This document shows, piece after piece, positions 15,987-25,563 of a stretch of 64,000 bases of DNA (its first letter is position 1; each line of letters begins with the position of its first letter). Location of the stretch: assembly GCF_001941845.1 (NCBI RefSeq), contig NZ_CP018870.1, forward strand, positions 3,095,501 to 3,159,500, read 5' to 3'. Origin of the DNA: Streptomyces sp. TN58. GTDB taxonomy: Bacteria; Actinomycetota; Actinomycetes; Streptomycetales; Streptomycetaceae. A program made the translations under genes and the position numbers. The notes beneath the pieces are model-generated. The model made no database searches. It saw only the letters and a list, made by a program, of their open reading frames with translations, and was not told the origin of the DNA.

Positions 15987-18900
15987 GTGCCCAACACGCC
16001 CGCGCGTGAGCAGGATGAGCTGGAGGCGTCCCGTGAGGCACTCCGGCAGCACAAGCAGCTCCTCAAGGAGCTGATGCTGGAGAAGTACGAGCCCATCGCC
16101 ATCGTCGGCGCCGGAATCCGCTTCCCGGGCGGCAACGACACCCCCGAGGGCTTCACCGAGTTCCTGCGCGCCGGCGGTGTCGGGACCGGCCCCATCCCCG
16201 AATCCCGCTGGAACGTCGCGGAGTTCGCGTCCGGCGGCGAGAACGCCAAGGGCCGGATCCTGCCGCACAGCGGCGGCTTCCTCGACGGCATCGACCGGTT
16301 CGACCCCCGCTTCTTCAACATCTCCCCCAAGGAGGCCCAGTACATCGACCCGCAGCAGCGGCTCGTACTGGAGACCGCCTGGGAGGCGCTGGAACACGCG
16401 AACATCGACCCGACCGCCCTGCGCGGCGGCAACGGCGGCGTCTACGTCGGCATCAGCTGCGTCGACTACACCATCGAGATCGACGACCTCGCCTACGACG
16501 AGCTGGACGCCAACGTGGGCACCGGTACGGCCCACAGCGTCGCGGCCGGCCGCATCTCCTACTTCCTCGGCATGCGCGGCCCGAGCATGGCCATCGACAC
16601 CGCCTGCTCCTCCTCGCTGGTCGCCCTGCACCTCGCGGTCGAGGGGCTGCGGCGCGGCGAGTGCGAGATCGCGCTGTGCGGCGGCGTCAACGCCATCCAC
16701 CACCCGCGCAACCACATCGTCTTCTCCCAGGCGGGCATGCTCTCGCCCGACGGGATGTGCAAGACCTTCGACGACTCGGCCGACGGCTACAGCCGCGCCG
16801 AGGGCTGCGGCATGGTCGTCCTCAAGCGGCTGTCGGACGCACTGCGCGACGGCGACCGGGTGGTCGCCCTGGTCCGCGGCACGGCCGTGCGCCAGGACGG
16901 CGAGAGCGGCGGCCTGACCGTCCCCAACGGCTCCGCGCAGGAGCAGGTGATGCGGGCCGCGCTGGCCGCGGCGATGCTGGAGCCCGGCGACGTCTCCTAC
17001 GTGGAGGCGCACGGCACCGGGACCTCGCTCGGCGACCCCATCGAGATGGGCGCCATCAGCGGGGTCTTCTCCCGGTCCCACACCGCGGACACGCCGCTCG
17101 TCGTCGGCTCGCTCAAGAGCAACATCGGCCACATGGAGGCGGCCGCCGGCATCGGCGGTGTCGTCAAGGCCGCGCTCCAGCTGCAGAACGGCGAGATCTA
17201 CCCGCACCTGCACGTGGACAAGCCCTCCTCGCACATCCCGTGGGCGGACATGCCCGTCGAGGTGCCGAACGAGGGCCGCGCCTGGACCGCGCCGGTCCGC
17301 CGCGCACTGATCAACTCCTTCGGCTTCCAGGGCACCATCGCCTCCGCCGTGCTGGAGCAGCCGCCCGCACCCGCCGGCGGCGCGCAGCCCGACCAGGAGC
17401 AGCAGCCGGAAGCCGCGGGGCACGTCTTCACCCTCTCCGCCAAGGGCGAGAAGGCCCTGGCCCTCCAGACCCGGAACTACCGGGCCTTCCTCGCCGAGAA
17501 CCCGGACGCCGACCTCGCCGACCTCTGCTACACCGGCAACGTCGGCCGCGCCCACTTCGGGACCCGCCTGACGGGTGTCGTCCGCGACCGCGCCGAGCTG
17601 GAGGCGCTCCTGGACAAGGTGCCCGCGGCCGCCTCCGACCTGCGCAGGGTCGCGCTGCTCTTCACCGGGCAGGGCTCCCAGTACCCGGGGATGGGCCGAT
17701 CCCTGTACGAGGCGTACCCGGTGTTCCGGGAGCACCTGGACACCTGCGACCGGCTGTTCGCGCAGGGCCTCGGCCGGTCGGTGAAGGACCTCGTCCTGGG
17801 CACCGCCGAGGACGCCGAGGTGATCCACGAGACCCGCTTCACCCAGCCGGCGCTGTTCGCCTTGGAGTACGCCACCGCGAAGCTCTGGCTGAGCTGGGGC
17901 ATCGAACCGAGCGTCCTGATCGGCCACAGCATCGGCGAGGTCGTCGCCGCCGCGATCGGCGGGCTGTTCTCGCTGGAGGACGCCGTACGCCTGGTCACGG
18001 CCCGCGCCCGGTTGATGCAGTCGGTGACCGCGCCCGGCGGCATGGTCGCCGTGACGGCGGCCGCCGAGGAGGTGGCGCCGCTGCTGGAGTCCTACGCGGA
18101 CGTGTCCTTCGCCGCGTTCAACGCCCCCGGCCAGTGCGTCGTCTCGGGCGGCACCGCCTCCCTCGCCGAGATCACCGCCGTGCTCGCCGGCCGCGGGGTG
18201 AAGACGAAGGCGCTGCCGGTCTCGCACGCCTTCCACTCGCCGCTGATGCACGAGGTGTTCGACGCGTTCCGCGAGGTCGTCGCCACGATCGACTTCCGGG
18301 TGCCCGAGCTGACCCTGGTCTCCAACCTGACCGGCCGGGTCGCCGACCCGGCCGAGCTGGCCACCCCCGAGTACTGGGTGCGCCACATCGGCGAGCCGGT
18401 CGACTTCAGCGCGGGCATGGCCACGATCGGCGCCCGCGGCCGCCACGTCTTCATCGAGGTCGGGCCCGCCGCGACGCTGCTCGGGCTGGGCCGGCGCATC
18501 CTCGACGCCCGCGACCACGTGTGGGTGGCGAGCACCGGCACCCAGGACAGCGCCGGCGCCACGGCCCGCAAGGCGCTCACCGACGTCTACGCCGCGGGCC
18601 TGCACGTCGACTGGGCCGGCTACCACGCGGGCCGCCCGCGCCGCCGCGTCCCGCTGCCGCGCACGGTCTTCGACCGCAAGCGCTACTGGCTCCCGATCAA
18701 CGGCGTCCGGCACTCCAAGGAACTGGTGGCCGACGCCTCGCGCGTCCACCACCCGCTGCTGGGCGAGGAGATCACCGACCCCGCGGGCCGGGAGCGGGGC
18801 GTGCGCGAGTTCGCCGCGACCATCGCCCCCGACCGTCCGGCACAGCTCGCCGACCACGTGGTCATGGGCCAGGTGGTGTTCCCCGGAGCGGGCTACGTCG

Positions 18901-21900
18901 AGATCCTGCTGGCGCTCCAGGACGCCGTGTACGGCGAGACGGGCCGGCCGCTGGAGGGCGTGCACATCCTCGAACCGCTGATCCTCACCGAGGACCAGCC
19001 CACCGAGGTCCGCACCCGCCTGACGCCGCTGCCGGACGGCGGCGCCGAGGTGGAGATCGTCAGCCGGGTCGACGGCTCCGGCCGGGCCATCGAGCGGCGG
19101 CACGCCGTCGCCCGGATAGCCGCCGGCTGGACCCTCCTGCCCGAGCTGGAGCGGGCGGCGGCGGAACTGACCGCACGGGCCGCCGCCGACACCGGCGCGA
19201 CGTCCCCGGCCCCGCGCCGCGCGGACGACCTGTACGCCGACTTCGCCGACCTCGGCCTGGAGTACGGCCCTGAGTTCCGGCGCATCGAGCTGCTGTCCCG
19301 CGAGGGCGACGGCGTGGCCGTCGCGCAGCTCCTCGGCCGCCCGGCCGGCGCGGTGGAGCACATGCCGCCGTCCGTCCTCGACAACGTCATCCAGTCCCTC
19401 GCGGCCGTCCTCGACAACGGCCACACCTACCTCCCGGTCGCCTTCGGCACCTTCCAGCTGCTGAAGAAGCCCAAGCAGGGCGCCCTGCGCAGCCTGGCGC
19501 GGATCACCGGCGAGGAGAGCGCCGACGGCGAACTCACCGCCGACCTGCTGCTGCTGGAGGGCGACCGGCCGCTGTTCGTCGTACGCGACCTGGGCTTCAA
19601 GCGGGTCGCCAACACCGCCGGCGGGCCCCGCCGCAGGTTCTTCCACACCCCGCGCTGGACCAAGCGCTCGCTGGTGCGGCGCGCCGCGGAGGGCGCCGCC
19701 CGCCGGATCCTGGTGGTCGGCCGGGACGGGGACGCCCTCGCGGGGGCGGTGCCCGAGCTGACGGCGGCCGACGCCGCCCTGGCGTTCGCCCCGGACGCCG
19801 CGTCGGCGGCCCGCGCCGCCGAGTCCCTGTCCGGCCGGCCCACCGATGTGGCCTGGTTCTGGCGTGACCGGCCGGGCCCGGTCACCGAGGAGCGGCTGCG
19901 CGCCGAGTCCGAGGCCAACTACCGGGACCTGCTGGCGCTGCTGGCCTCGCTGGAGCAGCAGGGCTTCGGCCGCGAACAGCGGCTGTGGCTGGTCACCGAG
20001 GGCGCCCAGCGGCTGCCGGGCGACGTGCCCGCCCCGGGTGCCGGCGCCGTGCCGGCCTCCTCCCTGTGGGGCTTCGGCCTGTCCCTGTGGAGTGAGTACC
20101 CGACGTACAAGGTCACCCTCGTCGACCTGCCGGACGGCGGCGACGCCCGGTCGCTGGCCGACGAGTGGCTGGCCGCGGAGGCCGAGGAGTTCCAGATCGG
20201 CTACCGGGCGGGCAACCGCCACGTGCGCCGGCTGCGCCCGGTGGAGCCGGCCGCCGCGGACGACGGCAACTTCGAGCTCACGGTGACGGAGTACGGCGAG
20301 TTCGCCCACATCAAGCCGGTGCCGCTGGCCGACACCGCCCCCCAGGGCGACGAGGTGCAGGTCCAGGTGCACGCCGCGGGCCTCAACTTCAAGGACGTCC
20401 TCAACGCCCTCGGCCTGCTCAAGCAGCACGCCGAGGACACCGGGGTGCCCTACCAGCCTCTGCCCCTCGGTTTCGAGGGCTCCGGCACGGTCCTCGCGGC
20501 CGGACCGGACGCCGAGTTCGCGCCGGGCGACGAGGTCGTCCTCAGCCACCTCGGGTGCATGAAGCGCCGGGTGACGGTGCCGTCGGCCATGGCGGTGCGC
20601 AAGCCCGCCAACATCGGCTTCGCCGAGGCGGCCGGTCTGGCCACCGCGTACGTGACCGCGTACTACGCCCTGCACGACCTGGCCGGCATCAAGGCCGGCG
20701 ACAAGGTGCTGGTGCACGCCGCCGCGGGCGGGGTGGGGCAGGCCGCGGTGCAGCTGGCGCAGCTCGCCGGGGCGGAGGTCATCGCCACGGCCAGCCCGCG
20801 CAAGCAGGCCCTGCTGCACGCCCAGGGCGTCGAGCACGTCCTGAACTCCCGCTCCCCGCAGTTCGCCGACCGGATCCTGGAGATCACCGGCGGCGCGGGC
20901 GTCGACATCGTCCTCAACAGCCTGAACAAGGAGTACATCGCCGAGGGCATGCGGGCGCTGGGCCGCGGCGGGCGCTTCGTGGAGCTCGGCAAGATCGGCA
21001 TCTGGTCCGCGGAGCAGGCCCGCGAGGCGCGTCCGGACGTGGCCTACCACAACTTCGACCTCAGCGAGTTCCCCGAGGACGAGCTGCGCTCGGTGAACAA
21101 GCAGATCCTGGAGACCGTCGCCGGCCTGCTGGAGCGCGAGGAGATCCGGCCGATCCCGACGACCTCGTACTCCCTGGAGGAGATCGAGGAGGCGTTCGGG
21201 GTCCTCAGCCGGGGTGCGAACATCGGCAAGCTCGTCCTCGACCTGACCGCGTCGGGCGACCGGCCGGCCCGGCCGGTGGAGATCGCCGCCGACCGCACCT
21301 ACCTGATCACGGGCGGTCTGGGCGCCATCGGCACCGTCACCGCCGAACGCCTTGTCGCCCTGGGCGCCCGGCACATCGCGCTGGTCAGCCGCCGCGCCGT
21401 GTCCGCCGAGCGGACCGCGGCCATCGCGGCCGGCCTCGGCGAGGGCGTCTCGGTGACCGCCTACCAGGGCGACATCGCCCGCGCCGAGGACGTGCGGCGC
21501 ATCGCCGAGGACCTGAAGGCGACCGGCCGGCCGCTCGCGGGCGTCTTCCACGGCGCGGGCGTCCTGGCCGACATGCCGGTCTCGGCGATGGACTGGGAGA
21601 GCATCGAGAAGGTCTTCGAGGCCAAGGTGTTCGGCACCTGGCAGCTCGACCAGGTCCTGCGGACCTTCCCCGAGGAGCCGTTCCTGGTGGGCTACTCCTC
21701 GGTGGCCTCGGTGCTGGGGCCGGTGGCGCAGGGCAACTACGCGGCCGGCAACGCCTTCGTCGACGCGGTGATGCGGTGGCGCTCCGCGGCCGGCCTGCCG
21801 GGGCTCAGCATCGGCTGGGGGCCGTGGGCCGAGGTCGGCATGGCCGCGAACCTCAGCGCCGACCTGATCCGCGGCATCGAGGGCCAGGGCATGCGGTTCC

Positions 21901-22445
21901 TGAAGCCGACGGACGGCGCACGGTGCCTGTTCAAGGCGCTGGGCGGCAGCGAGTCGCACGTCACCGTCGGTGAGTTCGACTGGGACCGGTACGCGTCCGG
22001 GCGCCCGGCGGTCAGCGCGCTCTACCGCGAGGTGGCGCGGGCGTCGGCCGCGGCGGTGCGCAAGGTCGACCTGGAGGCGCTGCGGGCCCTGCCCCGGGCC
22101 GAGCGCCGGGCCACCGTCAACGAGCTGATCCGGGAGCGGATCGCCGTGCTCCTCCACTTCGAGGGCGCGGACGACGTCCCCGCGGACGCGAAGTTCACCG
22201 AGCTGGGACTGGACTCCCTGGTGGCCGTCGAGCTGAAGAACGCCCTGGAGGCGGGCTTCCAGGTGCCGCTGCCGACGTCGATCGTGTTCGACTACCCGTC
22301 GATCCTGCTGCTGGCCGAGTACCTGGACCAGGAGATCGCCCCGCCGGCCGCCGACGAGGCGTCCGCGGGCCGGGCGCCGAAGGACGTCCGGGAGCTGTCC
22401 GAGGCGGACGCCGACGCCGAACTCGCCGACCTGATGGACCTGTGA
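15987..22445 (+). CDS. Type I PKS, single module KS-AT-DH-ER-KR-ACP (malonyl-type AT)
   Basis: 2152 aa, GTG start with GGAGGAAA. An N-terminal docking helix (about 5-33, rich in Glu/Leu/Lys) precedes the KS (Cys207 in TACSSS; HGTGTSLGDP near 341; NIGHMEAA near 381). The AT has GHSIGE (near 646) and HAFH (near 747), the malonyl-CoA pattern. DH has HVVMGQVVFP (near 955) and DNVIQ (near 1131). ER has LNFKDV (near 1467) and HAAAGGVG. KR has TGGLGAIG (near 1773) with Ser/Tyr/Asn in YSSVAS and GNYAAGNA. The ACP Ser is near 2076, and an acidic tail ends in ELADLMDL. The KS ends SFGFQGTIASAV where modular KSs have SGTNAHV. Full reduction of malonyl units would extend a saturated alkyl chain, perhaps iteratively. 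Confidence 0.93.
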   Translation: MPNTPAREQDELEASREALRQHKQLLKELMLEKYEPIAIVGAGIRFPGGNDTPEGFTEFLRAGGVGTGPIPESRWNVAEFASGGENAKGRILPHSGGFLDGIDRFDPRFFNISPKEAQYIDPQQRLVLETAWEALEHANIDPTALRGGNGGVYVGISCVDYTIEIDDLAYDELDANVGTGTAHSVAAGRISYFLGMRGPSMAIDTACSSSLVALHLAVEGLRRGECEIALCGGVNAIHHPRNHIVFSQAGMLSPDGMCKTFDDSADGYSRAEGCGMVVLKRLSDALRDGDRVVALVRGTAVRQDGESGGLTVPNGSAQEQVMRAALAAAMLEPGDVSYVEAHGTGTSLGDPIEMGAISGVFSRSHTADTPLVVGSLKSNIGHMEAAAGIGGVVKAALQLQNGEIYPHLHVDKPSSHIPWADMPVEVPNEGRAWTAPVRRALINSFGFQGTIASAVLEQPPAPAGGAQPDQEQQPEAAGHVFTLSAKGEKALALQTRNYRAFLAENPDADLADLCYTGNVGRAHFGTRLTGVVRDRAELEALLDKVPAAASDLRRVALLFTGQGSQYPGMGRSLYEAYPVFREHLDTCDRLFAQGLGRSVKDLVLGTAEDAEVIHETRFTQPALFALEYATAKLWLSWGIEPSVLIGHSIGEVVAAAIGGLFSLEDAVRLVTARARLMQSVTAPGGMVAVTAAAEEVAPLLESYADVSFAAFNAPGQCVVSGGTASLAEITAVLAGRGVKTKALPVSHAFHSPLMHEVFDAFREVVATIDFRVPELTLVSNLTGRVADPAELATPEYWVRHIGEPVDFSAGMATIGARGRHVFIEVGPAATLLGLGRRILDARDHVWVASTGTQDSAGATARKALTDVYAAGLHVDWAGYHAGRPRRRVPLPRTVFDRKRYWLPINGVRHSKELVADASRVHHPLLGEEITDPAGRERGVREFAATIAPDRPAQLADHVVMGQVVFPGAGYVEILLALQDAVYGETGRPLEGVHILEPLILTEDQPTEVRTRLTPLPDGGAEVEIVSRVDGSGRAIERRHAVARIAAGWTLLPELERAAAELTARAAADTGATSPAPRRADDLYADFADLGLEYGPEFRRIELLSREGDGVAVAQLLGRPAGAVEHMPPSVLDNVIQSLAAVLDNGHTYLPVAFGTFQLLKKPKQGALRSLARITGEESADGELTADLLLLEGDRPLFVVRDLGFKRVANTAGGPRRRFFHTPRWTKRSLVRRAAEGAARRILVVGRDGDALAGAVPELTAADAALAFAPDAASAARAAESLSGRPTDVAWFWRDRPGPVTEERLRAESEANYRDLLALLASLEQQGFGREQRLWLVTEGAQRLPGDVPAPGAGAVPASSLWGFGLSLWSEYPTYKVTLVDLPDGGDARSLADEWLAAEAEEFQIGYRAGNRHVRRLRPVEPAAADDGNFELTVTEYGEFAHIKPVPLADTAPQGDEVQVQVHAAGLNFKDVLNALGLLKQHAEDTGVPYQPLPLGFEGSGTVLAAGPDAEFAPGDEVVLSHLGCMKRRVTVPSAMAVRKPANIGFAEAAGLATAYVTAYYALHDLAGIKAGDKVLVHAAAGGVGQAAVQLAQLAGAEVIATASPRKQALLHAQGVEHVLNSRSPQFADRILEITGGAGVDIVLNSLNKEYIAEGMRALGRGGRFVELGKIGIWSAEQAREARPDVAYHNFDLSEFPEDELRSVNKQILETVAGLLEREEIRPIPTTSYSLEEIEEAFGVLSRGANIGKLVLDLTASGDRPARPVEIAADRTYLITGGLGAIGTVTAERLVALGARHIALVSRRAVSAERTAAIAAGLGEGVSVTAYQGDIARAEDVRRIAEDLKATGRPLAGVFHGAGVLADMPVSAMDWESIEKVFEAKVFGTWQLDQVLRTFPEEPFLVGYSSVASVLGPVAQGNYAAGNAFVDAVMRWRSAAGLPGLSIGWGPWAEVGMAANLSADLIRGIEGQGMRFLKPTDGARCLFKALGGSESHVTVGEFDWDRYASGRPAVSALYREVARASAAAVRKVDLEALRALPRAERRATVNELIRERIAVLLHFEGADDVPADAKFTELGLDSLVAVELKNALEAGFQVPLPTSIVFDYPSILLLAEYLDQEIAPPAADEASAGRAPKDVRELSEADADAELADLMDL

Positions 22446-22449
22446 CGCG

Positions 22450-23901
22450 GTGAGGGAGTACATCGAGTCCCTGTCGGGGCTCTCCCACAAGCAGCTGGTC
22501 CTGATGCTGGCACGGCAGCGGCTGCGCGAGAGCGAGGGCATCGCCGTCACCGGCCTCGCCTGCCGCCTGCCGGGCGGCCTGGACAGCCCCCGGCAGTACT
22601 GGGAGGCGCTGCGGGACGGCCGTGTGGTGGCCGGCGGCGGCGGGATACCCGTCGACTCCGCCGGCCGCCCCCGGTGGAACGTGGCCGCGCCCGACCTGGC
22701 ACCCCTGGCCGAACTGCTCGGCCAGGGCTCCTACCTGGCGGACATCGACGTCTTCGACGCCGAGCGGTTCGGCATCGGCGAGGAGGAGGCGGCCTTCATG
22801 GACCCGCAGCAGCGGCTGCTGCTGACCGTGGCGGCCGAAGCACTGCAGGACGCGGGGGCGGCGCCCGGCACCGACGCCCGGGTCGGGGTGTTCGCCGGGG
22901 TGAGCACCGTCGAGTACAACTACGCCTGCCTGCGCAACGGGGTCGGACCCGAGGGCCTGTCCCCGTACATGGGCACCGGCGGCGCGCTGAGCGCCGCCGC
23001 CGCCCGCGTCGCCACCGGGCTGCGCCTGGGCGGCCCGGTGCTCACCGTCGACACGGCCTGCTCCTCGGCGCTGACCGCGCTGCACCTGGCCTCGCACGCG
23101 CTGCGCGCCCGCGAGTGCGACCTCGCCGTCGTGGGCGCCTGCCACCTGCTGCTGGCGCCGTTCACGACGGCGGTGTTCGCCCAGGCCGGCATGGTCTCGC
23201 CGACGGGCCGCAGCCGGCCCTTCGACGCGGCGGCCGACGGGCACGTGCGGGGCGAGGGCTGCGGGGTGCTCGTCCTGAAACGGCAGTCCGACGCCAAGGC
23301 GGACGGGGACACCCCGTACGCCGTGGTCCGCGGCAGCGGCATCCACCAGCACGGCGACCGGCCCGCGATGGCCGCGGCGTCCGCGCTGGGCCAGCGCCGG
23401 GTCATCGCGGACACGCTGCGCTCCGCCGGGATCGACCCGCACGAGGTGGGCTACGTCGAGGCGCAGGCCAACGGCTCCAAGCTGGGCGGGGTCATCGAGG
23501 CGGAAACCCTCGCCGGCGTCTACGGCCGGGACTCCGCGGACGCCCCCGAACTGCTCGTCGGCTCCGCCAAGGGCACCCTCGGCTACCTGGAGACGGCGTC
23601 CGGCGCGGCCGGCCTGATCAAGGCCGTGCTGGCGGTGAACCACCGCACGGTCCCGGTGCAGCCCGGCTTCGACGTGCCGGACCCGGCGATCCCGTGGCGG
23701 CGCATGGCGCTGCGGGTGCCGACGGCCTCGCAGCCGTGGCCGGAGGGGCCGCGGCGGCTGGCCGGGGTGAGTGCGTTCGGCTTCACCGGAACCAACGCGC
23801 ACGTCCTGATGGAGGGCGTGGACGGGCCCCCGCGGCAGCCGCCCGGGCCGGCGCCCGTACGCGGCCGCCGGTACTGGCCCGAGGGCAACCAGTGGACTTG
23901 A
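22450..23901 (+). CDS. Ketosynthase-only protein lacking both catalytic histidines
   Basis: 483 aa, GTG start 4 nt after the upstream PKS stop. An N-terminal docking-like segment (EYIESLSGLSHKQLVLML) is followed by one KS domain. The nucleophile is kept (Cys204 in DTACSSA), but the HGTGT block reads EAQANGSKLGG (His to Gln at 339) and the NIGH block reads GTLGYLET (His to Tyr at 379). The fold blocks MDPQQRLLLTV and FTGTNAHVLM are intact. Without these histidines decarboxylative condensation is not expected. It may pass on or hold an acyl chain by transacylation, like non-elongating KS0 domains. A short tail with RGRRYWPEG resembles the end of a post-AT linker, so an AT may have been lost here too. 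Confidence 0.9.
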   Translation: MREYIESLSGLSHKQLVLMLARQRLRESEGIAVTGLACRLPGGLDSPRQYWEALRDGRVVAGGGGIPVDSAGRPRWNVAAPDLAPLAELLGQGSYLADIDVFDAERFGIGEEEAAFMDPQQRLLLTVAAEALQDAGAAPGTDARVGVFAGVSTVEYNYACLRNGVGPEGLSPYMGTGGALSAAAARVATGLRLGGPVLTVDTACSSALTALHLASHALRARECDLAVVGACHLLLAPFTTAVFAQAGMVSPTGRSRPFDAAADGHVRGEGCGVLVLKRQSDAKADGDTPYAVVRGSGIHQHGDRPAMAAASALGQRRVIADTLRSAGIDPHEVGYVEAQANGSKLGGVIEAETLAGVYGRDSADAPELLVGSAKGTLGYLETASGAAGLIKAVLAVNHRTVPVQPGFDVPDPAIPWRRMALRVPTASQPWPEGPRRLAGVSAFGFTGTNAHVLMEGVDGPPRQPPGPAPVRGRRYWPEGNQWT

Positions 23902-23918
23902 GGAGCGAGGAGCCGGAC

Positions 23919-25490
23919 ATGTACCACCCGCAGTTGCAGACCCTGGACCGTACGGCGGCCTTCCACGCCGCCGAGCGCCCCGACCGGACGGCCGTGGTCT
24001 GCGAGGGCCGCGAGGTCGGCTACGGGGAGCTGCACCGGCGCAGCAACCGGACGGCCCGCGCGCTGCACGCGGCCGGGGCGGTGCGCGGCTCCCGGGTGGC
24101 GTACCTGGGCAAGGAGTCGGAGCACTACTACGACATCCTCTTCGGCTGTGCGAAGGCCGGCACGGTCCTCGTGCCCATCAACTGGCGGCTGACGGCCTCC
24201 GAGGTGGACCACATCCTGCGGGACTCGGGGACGGCGCTGCTCTTCGTCGAGGACGAGTTCCTGGACGTCGCGCACAAGGCGGCCGCCGAACTGCCCTCGC
24301 CGGTGCTGGTCGTCCCGCTCGACGGGCCGGACGGGCCCGGCAGCGCCTTCACCGCCTGGCAGGCGGGGCACTCGGACGCCGACCCGGAGACGTCCGCCTC
24401 CCCCGACGACCCGATCGCCCAGATCTACACGAGCGGCACCACGGGCCTGCCCAAGGGCGTGGTGCTCGCGCACCGCAGCTTCTTCAAGGTGCGCGACGCC
24501 CTCGCGTCCGAGGGACTGCGGTGGATCGACTGGCGTGAGGACGACGTCAGCCTCATCGGCATCCCCGGCTTCCACATCGGCGGCCTCTGGTGGGCGACGC
24601 AGGGCTTCAACGCGGGGGTCACCAATGTCGCCATGCGGATGTTCGTCAGCGGCGAGGCGGTGCGGCTGATCCGCGAGCACGGGGTGAGCACCACCTGCCT
24701 GGTCCCGGCGATGCTCCAGATGATGCTGGCCGAACCGGGCGCCGTCAGCGCCGACTTCGAGACCCTCCGCAAGGTCGTCTACGGCGGTTCGCCCATCTCC
24801 GAGAGCCTGCTCCAGGAGTGCCTGGAGCGGATCGGCTGCGAGTTCGCGCAGATCTACGGGCTCACCGAGACCGGGAACACCGCGGTCTGCCTGCCGCCGC
24901 ACGAGCACGTGCCCGGCGGGGCCCGGCTGAAGGCCGCGGGGCGGCCCTATCCGGGCTTCGAGGCCAAGATCGTCGACCGGGCGGGCCGGGAGCTGCCCAC
25001 GGGCGCGATCGGGGAGGTGTGCCTGCGCACGCCGTCGCGGATGCTGTCGTACTGGGGGCTGCCCGAGGCCACCGCGGACACCCTCGTGGACGGCTGGATC
25101 CACACCGGGGACGCCGGCTATCTCGACGCCGGCGGCTACGTGTTCATCTGCGACCGGATCAAGGACACGGTCATCGTGGCCGGGGAGAACGTGTATCCGG
25201 CCGAGATCGAGAACGCGCTCGCCCGGCACGAGGCAGTGGTGGAGGCTGCGGTCGTGGGTGTCCCGGACGAGCGCTGGGGCGAGGCCATCCACGCGTTCGT
25301 CGTGGTCAGGCCCGGTCACGAGGTCACTCCGCGGCAGCTGGTGCTCTCCCTCAAGGGCACGATCGCCGACTTCAAGATTCCGTCCGGTTTCGAGTTCATC
25401 GAGACCCTGCCGCGCAACCCGAGTGGAAAGATCCTCCGGCGGGAACTGCGCGACCGCTTCTGGAAAGACCGGGAGCGTCAGGTCAACTGA
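23919..25490 (+). CDS. Acyl-AMP ligase (FadD10/ScoC-like, ANL superfamily)
   Basis: 523 aa, ATG with GGAGCGAGGA upstream. An adenylate-forming enzyme: P-loop YTSGTTGLPKG (near 169), A5-type YGLTETGN, the hinge region around TGDAGYLD and CDRIKDTVIVAGENVYP, and catalytic lysine in NPSGKILRREL (near 502). Such enzymes activate a carboxylate as acyl-AMP and transfer it to an ACP or CoA. In isonitrile pathways the counterpart (ScoC, FadD10) loads a fatty acid on the ACP. Here it could load the starter or reload the free isonitrile acid after FcoT release, so that the PKSs can extend it. Substrate not predictable from the visible motifs. Confidence 0.9.
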   Translation: MYHPQLQTLDRTAAFHAAERPDRTAVVCEGREVGYGELHRRSNRTARALHAAGAVRGSRVAYLGKESEHYYDILFGCAKAGTVLVPINWRLTASEVDHILRDSGTALLFVEDEFLDVAHKAAAELPSPVLVVPLDGPDGPGSAFTAWQAGHSDADPETSASPDDPIAQIYTSGTTGLPKGVVLAHRSFFKVRDALASEGLRWIDWREDDVSLIGIPGFHIGGLWWATQGFNAGVTNVAMRMFVSGEAVRLIREHGVSTTCLVPAMLQMMLAEPGAVSADFETLRKVVYGGSPISESLLQECLERIGCEFAQIYGLTETGNTAVCLPPHEHVPGGARLKAAGRPYPGFEAKIVDRAGRELPTGAIGEVCLRTPSRMLSYWGLPEATADTLVDGWIHTGDAGYLDAGGYVFICDRIKDTVIVAGENVYPAEIENALARHEAVVEAAVVGVPDERWGEAIHAFVVVRPGHEVTPRQLVLSLKGTIADFKIPSGFEFIETLPRNPSGKILRRELRDRFWKDRERQVN

Positions 25491-25563
25491 TGTCCACGGG
25501 CGTCGTGTTGTCGCCTGTTCCCCCCACTTCCCGTTCCGTCCCAGCGAGAAAGCAGGCAGCCGG

